A DNA stretch of 64,000 nt from Marinobacterium mangrovicola (GTDB taxonomy: Bacteria; Pseudomonadota; Gammaproteobacteria; Pseudomonadales; Balneatricaceae), in contig NZ_SMFU01000009.1 in the NCBI RefSeq assembly GCF_004339595.1, positions 248,001-312,000 on the forward strand. The letters are read 5' to 3'. The position numbers were made by a program, and so were the translations under genes. Of the stretch, positions 46,753 through 58,117 are shown piece by piece. Each line of letters begins with the position of its first letter. Position 1 is the first letter of the stretch. The notes below the pieces were generated by a model. It did no database searches. It was not told the DNA's origin and was given only the letters and a program-made list of their open reading frames with translations.

Positions 46753-46780
46753 AAAAAAGCCGGCATAAGCCGGCTCTTTT
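46753..46780 (-). terminator. Intrinsic terminator of secF
   Basis: Minus strand AGCCGGC-TTAT-GCCGGCT followed by TTTTTTG, right after the secF stop. Confidence 0.88.
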
Positions 46781-46788
46781 TGCGTGGA

Positions 46789-47718
46789 TCAGGGCATTTC
46801 GTCCACTTCGTTCTCTTCTTTCGGCGGCGGAATCAGGTCTTCACGGTCTACCTTCAGCAGCAGCAACAGGTTTGCGGCGACATAGATAGATGAGTAAGTA
46901 CCGATACCGATACCGCACAGCAGCGCCACCGCAAAGCCGAAGATGGTGGTGCCACCGAATATAGCCAGCGCCATCAACACCAGCAAGGTGGTGAAGGAGG
47001 TCATCAACGTACGGCTCAGCGTCTGGCTCAGCGAGTTGTTCATTACCTCAACCGGAGTACCGGTGCGCATGATACGGAAATTCTCACGGATACGGTCGTA
47101 CACAACGATGGTATCGTTAAGCGAGTAACCGATCACCGCCAGAATCGCCGCCAGTACCGTCAGATCGAACTCCAGCTGCAGTAGCGAGAAGATACCGAGC
47201 ACGATCAGTACGTCGTGTACCAGCGCCAGTACCGCGCCAATAGAGAACTTCAGCTGGAAGCGGAACGCCAGGTACAGCATGATCATCGCCAGCGCCAGCA
47301 GCATGCCGAGGCCGCCCTGCTCACGCAGCTCTTCACCTACTTGCGAACCGACAAACTCGTTACGGCGCAGCTCCAGCGTCTGATCGGGTTCATCCGCCTG
47401 CAGGCTGGCTAGAATCGTATCACCCAGTTTGGGATCGTGAGTTTCACCCAGGCGGATCAGCACATCGGTGGCTGCACCGAAGGTCTGTACCGTCACATCG
47501 GGATAACCCGCCTCTTCCATGGACTGGCGGATCTTACCCAGATCTGCAGGCTGCTCGTAGCCGATCTCCACCAGGCTACCGCCGGTGAAGTCGAGTCCGA
47601 ACTTAAGACCATTCACCGCCAGCGACCCGATAGAGATCAGCAGCAGAATGATCGAGAAGGCCGCCATGATCTTGCGCGGCCCCATGAAGTTATAAATTTT
47701 CTGAGTCTTGGACATCAT
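46789..47718 (-). CDS. secF: Protein translocase subunit SecF
   Basis: 309 aa, six helices. FGLDFTGGSLVEIGY in the first periplasmic loop, VIGYSLNDTIVVYDRIRENFR and SQTLSRTLMTSFTTLLVLMA are SecF signatures. With SecD uses the proton gradient to drive late steps of Sec export. AGGAGCAGG precedes the ATG; ten bases after secD. Confidence 0.96.
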   Translation of the reverse strand: MMSKTQKIYNFMGPRKIMAAFSIILLLISIGSLAVNGLKFGLDFTGGSLVEIGYEQPADLGKIRQSMEEAGYPDVTVQTFGAATDVLIRLGETHDPKLGDTILASLQADEPDQTLELRRNEFVGSQVGEELREQGGLGMLLALAMIMLYLAFRFQLKFSIGAVLALVHDVLIVLGIFSLLQLEFDLTVLAAILAVIGYSLNDTIVVYDRIRENFRIMRTGTPVEVMNNSLSQTLSRTLMTSFTTLLVLMALAIFGGTTIFGFAVALLCGIGIGTYSSIYVAANLLLLLKVDREDLIPPPKEENEVDEMP

Positions 47719-47728
47719 CCTGCTCCTC

Positions 47729-49582
47729 TCAAAGGCCCAGCTTCTTCAGCGTCCGACCGCCATAGGCCAGGTTGACCAGGGCACGGGTGACGAGAATCGC
47801 AGTAAACATGGAAGTGATGATACCGACCGACAGGGTCACGGCGAAGCCCTTCACAGGCCCTGTGCCCATGGCGAACAGGATCACCGCAGCCAGCAGCGTG
47901 GTGATGTTGGCATCGAGGATGGTGGTATGTGCCCGCGAGAAACCTGCGTTGATCGCCGACTGCACCGGCAGACCGTTTTTCAGCTCCTCTTTTATTCGCT
48001 CAAATATCAACACGTTGGCATCGACCGCCATACCGACCGTAAGGACGATACCGGCAATACCAGGCAGCGTCAGCGTGGCCGACAGGATCGACATCACCGC
48101 CACGATCAATACCAGGTTCAGGGTCAGCGCCACGTTGGCCAGCAGACCGAACACGCGGTAGTAGAGCAGCATGAACGCCAGCACCAGGGCGAAGCCGATC
48201 TGCACCGAGGTCACACCCATTTCGATGTTCTCGGCCCCCATGCTCGGGCCCACGGTACGCTCTTCTACGAAGTAGATCGGTGCAGCCAGGGCACCTGCAC
48301 GCAGCAGCAGTGCCAGCTCAGAGGATTCCTGTGAGCTTTCGAGGCCAGTGATACGGAAGGAGTTACCCAGGGTGCTCTGGATGGTCGCCAGCGAGATGAT
48401 GCCCTTCTCGGTGTACGGCACGCGCTTCTCAACGACTTCACCGTCGATGCGCTGCTCCACCATACGGGACTTGTGCTCAACAAACAGTACCGCCATGCGG
48501 CGCTGAATCGCGTTGCGGGTCACGCGGCTCATCATCTGACCGCCCTTGCCGTCCAGGGTAATGTTTACCTGGGGCTGGCCGTTCTCATCGAAAGAAGCCT
48601 GAGCGTTGGCAACGTTGGAACCGGTGATAATGATGTCACGCTCCAGCTCGGCGGTACGGCCCGGCGTGGTGCGGAACGGGTAAACCTCGGTGTTGGCACG
48701 ACTTTCGTCCGGCTTGGCTTCAAGACGGAACTCCAGGTTCGCGGTTTTACCGATGATACGTTTCGCCGCAGCGGCGTCCTGAATACCCGGCAGCTGCACA
48801 ACGATACGGTTGCGGCCCTGGCGCTGAACCAGCGGCTCGGCAACACCCAGCTCGTTGACTCGGTTACGCAGCGTGGTCAGGTTCTGTTTGACCGCATAGT
48901 CTTCGATCTCACGGATCGTCTGCTCGGTCAGGTTGATATAAACGAAGTTGCCCTCGTCGTTATCTTCCGTTTCGGTCAGGAACTCGGGGAAGTTGCCACG
49001 CAGCAGATTTTCGGCCTGATCGCGGGTCTCCGCATCGGCAAAGCGAACCGACAGGCGACCGTCATCCAGGTGCTCTACCTGGCGATAGCGCAGGCGCTCG
49101 TCGCGCAGCTGGCCCTTGATATCGCTGACGTAAACGTCGAGACGCTGGCCAACGGCCTGGGCCATGTCGACCTCAAGCAGGAAGTGCACACCACCGCGCA
49201 GGTCGAGACCAAGTTTCATCGGTCCGGCACCAATATCGGTAAGCCATTCGGGCGTGGTCGGCGCCAGGTTCAGGGCAACCACATAGTTGCCGCCCAACTC
49301 CTCGGCGATCATATCCTTGGCGCGCAGCTGAGCATCGCCATCGGCAAAGCGCAGGAGACCGGTGCCATCGTTCAGTTCAGCCGCCTTGTATTCGACCCCG
49401 GCCTGCTCCAGATTCTGTTCGAGTCGGGACATCAGCGCCGAATCAACCGTGTAAGCTTCACGGGTGCCCGATACCTGGACGGCGTAATCTTCGGGGTAGA
49501 GGTTGGGTGCAGCGTAGATACCGGCGATGACCAGTACGAGAAGTATCAGGAGATTTTTCCAGAGTGGATAGCGGTTGAGCAT
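47729..49582 (-). CDS. secD: Protein translocase subunit SecD
   Basis: 617 aa. GLDLRGGVHFLLEVDMAQA at the start of the large periplasmic P1 domain, then six helices (GVTSVQIGFALVLAFMLLYY; GMAVDANVLIFERIKEELK, with the conserved Asp). A strong terminator-like hairpin separates it from yajC. Confidence 0.96.
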   Translation of the reverse strand: MLNRYPLWKNLLILLVLVIAGIYAAPNLYPEDYAVQVSGTREAYTVDSALMSRLEQNLEQAGVEYKAAELNDGTGLLRFADGDAQLRAKDMIAEELGGNYVVALNLAPTTPEWLTDIGAGPMKLGLDLRGGVHFLLEVDMAQAVGQRLDVYVSDIKGQLRDERLRYRQVEHLDDGRLSVRFADAETRDQAENLLRGNFPEFLTETEDNDEGNFVYINLTEQTIREIEDYAVKQNLTTLRNRVNELGVAEPLVQRQGRNRIVVQLPGIQDAAAAKRIIGKTANLEFRLEAKPDESRANTEVYPFRTTPGRTAELERDIIITGSNVANAQASFDENGQPQVNITLDGKGGQMMSRVTRNAIQRRMAVLFVEHKSRMVEQRIDGEVVEKRVPYTEKGIISLATIQSTLGNSFRITGLESSQESSELALLLRAGALAAPIYFVEERTVGPSMGAENIEMGVTSVQIGFALVLAFMLLYYRVFGLLANVALTLNLVLIVAVMSILSATLTLPGIAGIVLTVGMAVDANVLIFERIKEELKNGLPVQSAINAGFSRAHTTILDANITTLLAAVILFAMGTGPVKGFAVTLSVGIITSMFTAILVTRALVNLAYGGRTLKKLGL

Positions 49583-49599
49583 CGTGCTCCGTCCTCAGC

Positions 49600-49633
49600 A
49601 AAAACAAAAGCGCCAGTGCTTTGCACTGGCGCT
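49600..49633 (-). terminator. Strong intrinsic terminator between yajC and secD
   Basis: AGCGCCAGTGC-TTT-GCACTGGCGCT, perfect 11-bp stem; minus strand continues TTTTGTTTTT. Lies 15 bp after the yajC stop. Confidence 0.85.
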
Positions 49634-49648
49634 GTCGGCGCGGTTCGA

Positions 49649-49984
49649 TCAGATACCCTTGATCGTACCTTTGGGCAGTTCCGCAGCTACATGGGCTTTC
49701 TGGAACTTCATTTCGGTGCCTTCGGCCACTTCCAGCACGACATAGTCGTCGTTCAGACGGATAACCTTGCCGATGATGCCGCCGGCGGTGATCACTTCAT
49801 CACCCTTGGCCAGACCACCGATCAGGTTTTTGTGCTCCTTGGAGCGCTTGGCCTGGGGGCGCCACATGAAGAAGTAGAAAATCAGACCGAAACCGACCAG
49901 GAATATGATGTTGAACAGACCCGAGTCCATCTGACCTGCGGGTGCGCCTTCAGCGGCCTGGGCGGTAGCGATAAGGAAGCTCAT
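49649..49984 (-). CDS. yajC: Sec translocase accessory subunit YajC
   Basis: 111 aa, one N-terminal helix (IIFLVGFGLIFYFFMWRPQ) followed by the conserved RPQAKRSKEH and DEVITAGGIIGKV cytosolic part. Member of the SecDF-YajC complex; queA-tgt-yajC-secD-secF order is standard. Confidence 0.95.
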   Translation of the reverse strand: MSFLIATAQAAEGAPAGQMDSGLFNIIFLVGFGLIFYFFMWRPQAKRSKEHKNLIGGLAKGDEVITAGGIIGKVIRLNDDYVVLEVAEGTEMKFQKAHVAAELPKGTIKGI

Positions 49985-50042
49985 TAAAGCGTTCTCCTGA
50001 AACTTGATTAGAAATCTTTATGTGGGGTTCCGGGTACGTTTT

Positions 50043-52231
<2,189 letters not shown>

Positions 52232-52389
52232 CAGGAAGAAGGAATCACAATCCAAAGGGGCGCGAATTTTACCAGATTAGTCAGCTTTTTAGCACTCCCT
52301 GCACAGAGTGGATTGACCCGGCCCGCCAACTGCATATAATGTCGGCCTTCCACATCGCTGATGTCTACCCTAACGACTGCAGCAACAGT

Positions 52390-52476
52390 GCCGGTGTGGT
52401 GAAATTGGTATACACAGGGGATTCAAAATCCCCCGCCTTAACGGGCGTGTCGGTTCGAGTCCGACCACCGGCACCA
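52390..52476 (+). tRNA. tRNA-Leu (CAA)
   Basis: 87 nt with CCA and a long variable arm. Acceptor GCCGGTG/CACCGGC, anticodon loop ATTCAAAAT. Marks the junction between core genes and the island; tRNA-Leu 3' ends are common integration sites. Confidence 0.97.
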
Positions 52477-52520
52477 CTCAAATAGAAACGCCCCATACAG
52501 CGCATTCTGCGGCCTTTCAG

Positions 52521-52561
52521 CACTACCTTATATATGTAGTGTCAGACTTAGGTGTCAGACT
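52521..52561. repeat. Inverted and direct repeats just after tRNA-Leu
   Basis: CACTAC-N9-GTAGTG hairpin (52521-52541) followed by two copies of GTGTCAGACT (52539-52548 and 52552-52561) separated by three bases. Could be operator sites for the R-M gene or recombinase arm sites. Confidence 0.55.
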
Positions 52562-52714
52562 CATCTCCCAGCTGTTTAGATTAATTTCCTCTCGATAAGA
52601 CCATAACTCGACTACCCGTAGGGTCAAGGACCGGCTGCCCCTAGCACTGTGATTTTCAGCTTCACCAAGGGTAGACTCCCTAGCTGATTGTCATACCTGC
52701 ACGGAAAGCCACCA

Positions 52715-55700
52715 ATGTCTGCACTCTCCCAGCTTCTTGATACCTACAGATCAATTTCAGTCACTGAACGCGAGAAAGGCACTTACTTCGAGGAGCTGAC
52801 CTGTTGTTATCTGCGAAACGAAGCCACCTACCGTGACCTCTACGACAAGGTATGGATGTATGGCGACTGGGCGGAAGAACAGGGGCTGATCAAACGTGAC
52901 ACTGGGATCGATCTGGTAGCCCGCACCCAAGGCACAGGGGAGTATCACGCCATCCAATGCAAGCTGTACGCGGAAGATCACCGAGTGCAGAAGAAGGACA
53001 TCGACAGTTTCTTTACCGCATCCGGCAAGAAACCATTTACCCATCGCGTCATAGTCGTCACCAACAACAACTGGAGCGACAACGCCCGTGAGGCCCTGAA
53101 GGATCAAACCCCCGCAGTTACCCTGATTGACCTCCAGGCGCTCGAAGACAGTCAGATTGACTGGACCAGCTATCAGCCCCAGCAAGCGCCAGACCTAAAG
53201 GCTTTCAAAGAACTGCGCGAACACCAGAAAACTGCGTTGGCTGCAGTAACGAAGGGACTGGCAAGCCACGATCGCGGTAAGTTGATCATGGCCTGCGGCA
53301 CAGGCAAGACCTTCACAAGTCTCAAGATTGCTGAGAATCTTGCGGGTGCAGGTAAACGGGTACTATTCCTCGTGCCGAGTCTGTCACTGCTTTCCCAGAC
53401 CCTTACTGAGTGGACGCAGGAGAGCACAACTCCACTGCACAGCTTCGCTGTTTGCTCTGATAGCGATGTTGGAAAGAAAAAGCGCCAGCAGTCCGATGAC
53501 CAGGTTTTCACCCTGGTTCATGAATTGCGCTATCCAGCTACCACCACCCCCCACAGCCTCGCCACCGAAGTCAGCAAGCGCCATGACAGCGACCACATGA
53601 GTGTGGTGTTCTCCACTTACCACTCTATCGACGTGATCAGCCAAGCCCAACAGGGTTACGGCCTTGCCGACTTCGACCTGATCATCTGTGACGAGGCACA
53701 CCGCACCACCGGAGCGACCTTTGCTGACGATGACGAAAGCGCCTTTGTCCGCATCCATGACTCAGCCTATATCCGGGGACAGAAGCGGCTCTACATGACC
53801 GCCACACCCCGCGTATATGGCGATAGCGCCAAGATCAAAGCCGAAACGGATAATGTCGTGCTGTACGACATGAACGACGTGTCTTACTACGGCCCTGAAC
53901 TCCATGTCCTGACCTTCTCCGAAGCCGTACAGCGCCGCCTACTGGTGGACTACAAGGTTTTGGTATTGGCTGTCGAGGAGAGCCACGTCAACCGCCGCCT
54001 GCAGAACCTGTTGAAGGACGAAAACAACCAGCTAAAGGTAGATGATGCCGCCCGGATCGTCGGATGCTGGAAGGCGCTGGCTAAGCAGGGACTAACAGAT
54101 GACCTGATCGGTGACGGCGATCCCATGAAGCGCGCCGTGGCCTTCTGCCAGGTTATCGAACCCGAGTACAGGGGCAGCAAGCACAAGGTCAGCTCCAAGA
54201 ACATTGCCGGCATTTTTCAGGCCGTAGTGGAGGCCTACCAGGAATCGGAAGACATCGAGCCAGCCACCCGTCTGACTTGCGAAGCCGCCCATGTGGACGG
54301 CAGCATGAATGCAAGCCAGAAGGAAGAAAAGCTGGCTTGGCTGAAGGAAGACACCCCGGAAAACACCTGCCGTATCCTCAGCAACGTGCGCTGTCTGTCT
54401 GAAGGCGTGGACGTTCCTGCTCTGGACGCCGTGCTGTTCCTCACCCCGCGCAACTCTCAGGTAGACGTCGTGCAATCCGTTGGTCGCGTAATGCGCAACG
54501 CTCCTGGCAAGCAGCGCGGCTACGTCATCCTACCTGTGGTAATTCCCGCTGGCGTGGAACCCCACGAAGCCCTTAACGACAACGAGACTTATAGAGTGGT
54601 CTGGCAGGTGTTGCAGGCCCTGCGTTCCCACGATGACCGCTTTGACGCGACCATCAACAAGCTGGACTTGACCGGACCAGACCCGCGCAAGATGGAGGTC
54701 ATCGCCATCACAGACAAGCTGCAGCAGAAGGCTAAGGCCCACAGCAAGGGCAATCAGATCAAGGATTCAGCCAAGGGCAGCTACAACATCGGCCAGCGTC
54801 AGCAAAAGAACCACGACGCCGAAGGACAGATGACCGAGCAACACGGCCTGACCTTCGAGGTGGGAGAAATCGAACGCGCCATCTATGCCCGCATCGTGCA
54901 GAAGTGTGGCAATCGACATCACTGGGCCGACTGGGCCAACGACATTGCAAGGATTGCCCGAACCCACATTGACCGCATCCACTCGATCCTGGAAGACCCA
55001 TCTCACACCGAGGAGCGGGCCACTTTTGCTGCCTTTGCCGAAGAGCTGCGCGATGACTTGAACGACAGTATCACCGATCACGAGATCGTCGAAATGCTGG
55101 CGCAGCATCTGGTAACCAAGCCGGTCTTTGATGCCCTGTTCGACGAGTACAGCTTTGCCAACCACAACCCCATGTCACTGGCTATGCAAGGCGTGCTGGA
55201 CGCCTTGCACGAACACCACTTGGCCAAGGAAGCCGACACCCTGCAGAAGTTCTATGAAAGTGTAAAGCTGCGAGCCGAAGGCATCGACAGCGCCCAGGGC
55301 AAACAGAAGATTATTGTGGAGCTGTACGACAAGTTCTTCCGCAACGCCTTCCCTCGCATGACCGAGCGACTGGGTATCGTTTACACCCCGGTGGAGGTGG
55401 TGGACTTCATCATCCACAGCGTCAACGACCTGTTGCAGCAGGAGTTCGGCCAGACGCTGGGTAGCCCCGGCGTACATATCCTAGACCCCTTCACAGGCAC
55501 CGGCACCTTCATCACCCGTTTGCTACAAAGCGGCCTGATTGCACCGGAGCAGTTGCCGCACAAGTACAAGCACGAAATCCATGCCAATGAGCTGGTCCTG
55601 CTTGCCTACTACATTGCCGCCATCAACATCGAAGCGGCCTACCACGGCCAAGTCGCTAACGAATATTCCCCCTTTGCCGGCATCTGCTTGACAGACACCT

Positions 55701-57634
55701 TCCAGATGTATGAAAAGGATGATTTGGTAGACGCTCTGCTGGTAGACAACAGCGCCCGCCGCAAGCGGCAGAAGGCACTGGATATTCGCGTCATTATTGG
55801 CAACCCGCCGTACTCAGTAGGCCAGGGCGATGCAAACGCCAACAACCAGAATGTGGGCTACCCCCATTTGGATTCCCGCATCCGGGATACCTATGCCGCC
55901 CGCTCCAGTGCTACCAACAAGAACGCACTGTATGACAGCTATATTCGCTCCATTCGCTGGGCCAGTGACCGGCTAGGTGACAGCGGAGTCATCGGCTTCG
56001 TCACCAATGCAGGCTTTGTCGAGTCCAACACCGCCGACGGTCTTCGCCAGTGCCTGGCCGAAGAATTTTCCAGCCTCTATATCTTCCATCTGCGAGGCAA
56101 CCAGCGCACGGCCGGCGAAACCTCCCGTCGGGAAGGCGGTAAGATCTTCGGCAGCGGCAGCCGCGCCCCAATTGCCATTTCCTTACTAGTAAAGAACCCC
56201 AAAGCCAGCCAGTACGGGGCCATCCACTACCATGATATTGGCGACTATCTGAGCAGGGAAGACAAGCTGGAGCGCATCAGCGAATTGGCCAGCGTGGCCG
56301 GCATCACTGCAGAACAGGGCTGGCAGATCATCACACCGGATGAACATAGTGACTGGCTGAAGCAGCGGGATACCAGCGTGGACAGTTTCATCGTCTTAGG
56401 TGACAAGCGCAATGATTCGACTATCACACTGTTTTCCAACTATTCAGCCGGAGTGAAGACCCAACGCGATGTCTGGTGCTACAACTCCAGCAAGGCGAAG
56501 TCTGGCGAAAACATGGCACGCATGATCGGTTTCTACAACGCCGAACTGCGCAGCTTCAATCAGCACCACCAAGGTATGGACAGGAAGCAGCGTGAAGCTG
56601 TAATGGATGGCGTCATCAACACCGACCCGGCCAAAATCAGCTGGACACGCGCCCTAAAGCACGACTTTGCCAAAGATCGCGCACTAACCTTCGACGCCAG
56701 CAACATCGTGCCGGCGCTGTATCGCCCGTTCCAGAAGCAGTGGATGTACTACAGCCGCCGGGTCAACGAAATGGTTTACCAGATGGCACGAATTTTCCCG
56801 GACGGCATAGCGGAAAACCGCATGATCATGATCAAGCAACGCTGGAGCGGCCAAGGTCAGCTGGCACTGATGGTAAATTGCATTCCAGAGCTGCAGACCG
56901 ATGGCGGTACTCAGTGCTTCCCGCTCTACCTGTACGACGAAGCCCCGGAAGCCAGCCAGCAGCCGCAAACCGGCCTGTTCGACGCCCCGGCCAGCCCCGA
57001 GCGCCAGCGCCGTGACGCCATCACCGACGAAGGGCTGGCGCACTTCCTGGCCGCCTACCCCGGCGATCAGATCAACAAGGAAGACGTTTTCTATTACGTC
57101 TATGGCCTGCTGCATTCGCCGGACTACCGCGAACGCTACGCCGACAACCTGGCCAAGGAGCTGCCGCGAATCCCCTGCGTAAAGACAGCTGCCGACTTTT
57201 GGGCCTTCAGCACGGCCGGCCGTAACTTGGCCGACCTGCACCTGAACTACGAAACCCAGCCGCCCTACCCGGCCACCATCGGAGGCAACGCCAAGACCGC
57301 CGATGACTACCGCGTGGAGAAGATGAAGTACGGCAAGAAGGGTAAGGACAAGGATCTCACCGTCCTACACTACAACGCCCATATCACTGTCCGGGGCATC
57401 CCACTCGAAGCCTATGACTACGTAGTCAACGGCAAGCCAGCGCTGGACTGGGTCGTGGAACGCCAGTGCGTCAAGACCGACAAGAAAAGCGGCATCGTCA
57501 ACGACGCTAACGACTGGGCCACCGAAACGATGAATAACTCACGTTATCCGCTGGATCTGTTCCTGCGCGTCATCACAGTCAGCCTAGAGACCATGAAGAT
57601 TGTACGCGGCCTGCCCGCACTCGATATAGATTAG
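52715..57634 (+). CDS. Type ISP (single-polypeptide) restriction-modification enzyme
   Basis: 1639 aa. Domains in order: Mrr-type PD-(D/E)XK nuclease (GIDLVAR about 64-70, then IQCKLY about 80-85), superfamily-2 translocase (Walker A ACGTGKT about 193; DEAH box ICDEAHRTTG about 326; SVGRVMRN motif VI), a coupler, gamma-class N6-adenine methyltransferase (DPFTGTGTF about 923; NPPYS about 1030), and a C-terminal target-recognition region. This is the LlaGI/LlaBIII layout (about 1,580 aa): one protein methylates one strand of its site and cleaves after head-on translocation. All motifs look intact. Start is ATG 52715 (GGAAAG upstream), rather than an upstream TTG. Confidence 0.93.
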   Translation: MSALSQLLDTYRSISVTEREKGTYFEELTCCYLRNEATYRDLYDKVWMYGDWAEEQGLIKRDTGIDLVARTQGTGEYHAIQCKLYAEDHRVQKKDIDSFFTASGKKPFTHRVIVVTNNNWSDNAREALKDQTPAVTLIDLQALEDSQIDWTSYQPQQAPDLKAFKELREHQKTALAAVTKGLASHDRGKLIMACGTGKTFTSLKIAENLAGAGKRVLFLVPSLSLLSQTLTEWTQESTTPLHSFAVCSDSDVGKKKRQQSDDQVFTLVHELRYPATTTPHSLATEVSKRHDSDHMSVVFSTYHSIDVISQAQQGYGLADFDLIICDEAHRTTGATFADDDESAFVRIHDSAYIRGQKRLYMTATPRVYGDSAKIKAETDNVVLYDMNDVSYYGPELHVLTFSEAVQRRLLVDYKVLVLAVEESHVNRRLQNLLKDENNQLKVDDAARIVGCWKALAKQGLTDDLIGDGDPMKRAVAFCQVIEPEYRGSKHKVSSKNIAGIFQAVVEAYQESEDIEPATRLTCEAAHVDGSMNASQKEEKLAWLKEDTPENTCRILSNVRCLSEGVDVPALDAVLFLTPRNSQVDVVQSVGRVMRNAPGKQRGYVILPVVIPAGVEPHEALNDNETYRVVWQVLQALRSHDDRFDATINKLDLTGPDPRKMEVIAITDKLQQKAKAHSKGNQIKDSAKGSYNIGQRQQKNHDAEGQMTEQHGLTFEVGEIERAIYARIVQKCGNRHHWADWANDIARIARTHIDRIHSILEDPSHTEERATFAAFAEELRDDLNDSITDHEIVEMLAQHLVTKPVFDALFDEYSFANHNPMSLAMQGVLDALHEHHLAKEADTLQKFYESVKLRAEGIDSAQGKQKIIVELYDKFFRNAFPRMTERLGIVYTPVEVVDFIIHSVNDLLQQEFGQTLGSPGVHILDPFTGTGTFITRLLQSGLIAPEQLPHKYKHEIHANELVLLAYYIAAINIEAAYHGQVANEYSPFAGICLTDTFQMYEKDDLVDALLVDNSARRKRQKALDIRVIIGNPPYSVGQGDANANNQNVGYPHLDSRIRDTYAARSSATNKNALYDSYIRSIRWASDRLGDSGVIGFVTNAGFVESNTADGLRQCLAEEFSSLYIFHLRGNQRTAGETSRREGGKIFGSGSRAPIAISLLVKNPKASQYGAIHYHDIGDYLSREDKLERISELASVAGITAEQGWQIITPDEHSDWLKQRDTSVDSFIVLGDKRNDSTITLFSNYSAGVKTQRDVWCYNSSKAKSGENMARMIGFYNAELRSFNQHHQGMDRKQREAVMDGVINTDPAKISWTRALKHDFAKDRALTFDASNIVPALYRPFQKQWMYYSRRVNEMVYQMARIFPDGIAENRMIMIKQRWSGQGQLALMVNCIPELQTDGGTQCFPLYLYDEAPEASQQPQTGLFDAPASPERQRRDAITDEGLAHFLAAYPGDQINKEDVFYYVYGLLHSPDYRERYADNLAKELPRIPCVKTAADFWAFSTAGRNLADLHLNYETQPPYPATIGGNAKTADDYRVEKMKYGKKGKDKDLTVLHYNAHITVRGIPLEAYDYVVNGKPALDWVVERQCVKTDKKSGIVNDANDWATETMNNSRYPLDLFLRVITVSLETMKIVRGLPALDID

Positions 57635-57652
57635 GCTCGGTACGATCGAGGC

Positions 57653-57688
57653 AACTGCCCGTTTGCCCTGCGGCGGCAGCTGGCAGTT
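57653..57688 (+). other. Hairpin after the Type ISP gene
   Basis: AACTGCC and GGCAGTT arms with a GC-rich interior, 19 bp after the stop; no U-run. Possible terminator. Confidence 0.4.
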
Positions 57689-57837
57689 GTTACAGCATCG
57701 CCCCCGCTTTGGCCATGAAAGGCATAACAATCAATCACTTGGATCGCTTTTAGCAAATGGCGATTGTAAACGCAGATCCATTGAATTAGTTTTGAAGACA
57801 ACAGAGAGCAAGGAAGGCTTCTGGAGGTAGGGAAGGG

Positions 57838-57868
57838 GCTCATCTTGGTCGCCACAACCAAGATGAGC
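57838..57868. repeat. Perfect 12-bp inverted repeat upstream of the small gene
   Basis: GCTCATCTTGGT-CGCCACA-ACCAAGATGAGC. No U-run, so probably a structured RNA element or a protein-binding/recombination site. The 320 bp around it (57635-57955) contain no gene. Confidence 0.65.
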
Positions 57869-57924
57869 GCATAGGGCGCTAACCCAAATTGTACGAATCG
57901 AGTATCGCCCTCTATCCCTAAAAG

Positions 57925-57941
57925 TTCAACTTCAAGTTGAA
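57925..57941. promoter_or_regulatory. Operator-like palindrome before the 37-codon gene
   Basis: TTCAACTT-C-AAGTTGAA, perfect 8-bp arms around one base, ending four bases before the ribosome-binding site. Confidence 0.55.
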
Positions 57942-57955
57942 TAAGGAGGGTACGT

Positions 57956-58069
57956 ATGGCTGAGCCACGGTACTCACTGCAACTTGTACACATTGTGCTG
58001 AATAGTTCGGCGGTAACCGCCTTCTTTGGCACCTTGGCGTGGATGCTTGTGGACTACTTGCCCAAGTAG
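57956..58069 (+). CDS. 37-residue predicted membrane microprotein
   Basis: ATG preceded by AAGGAGGG at ideal spacing; product begins MAEPRYSLQLVHIVLNSS and ends FFGTLAWMLVDYLPK, with a likely single membrane helix (about residues 10-33). I do not recognise the family. It is a complete small transcription unit: palindrome, strong ribosome site, gene, intrinsic terminator. It lies between the R-M gene and a serine recombinase. A toxin, a holin-like or a phage-defence effector are possible but unsupported. Confidence 0.6.
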   Translation: MAEPRYSLQLVHIVLNSSAVTAFFGTLAWMLVDYLPK

Positions 58070-58092
58070 CACCACTTCAACACCATCCGACG

Positions 58093-58117
58093 AGCGGCCT
58101 CAAGGCCGCTTTCTTTT
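58093..58117 (+). terminator. Intrinsic terminator of the 37-codon gene
   Basis: AGCGGCC-TCAA-GGCCGCT followed by TTCTTTT. Overlaps the last codons and stop of the convergent recombinase gene. Confidence 0.8.

Noticed and set aside
48473-49987. 504-codon open frame opposite secD/yajC
   Set aside because: Same shadow effect; spans two real genes and their terminator.
57838-57880. Integron attC site near the 37-codon gene
   Set aside because: The 12-bp hairpin lacks the RYYYAAC/GTTRRRY core sites and the extrahelical bases; no integrase.
57956-58069. Type I toxin-antitoxin assignment for the 37-residue peptide
   Set aside because: Size and helix fit, but I find no antisense RNA promoter and no similarity to known toxins.
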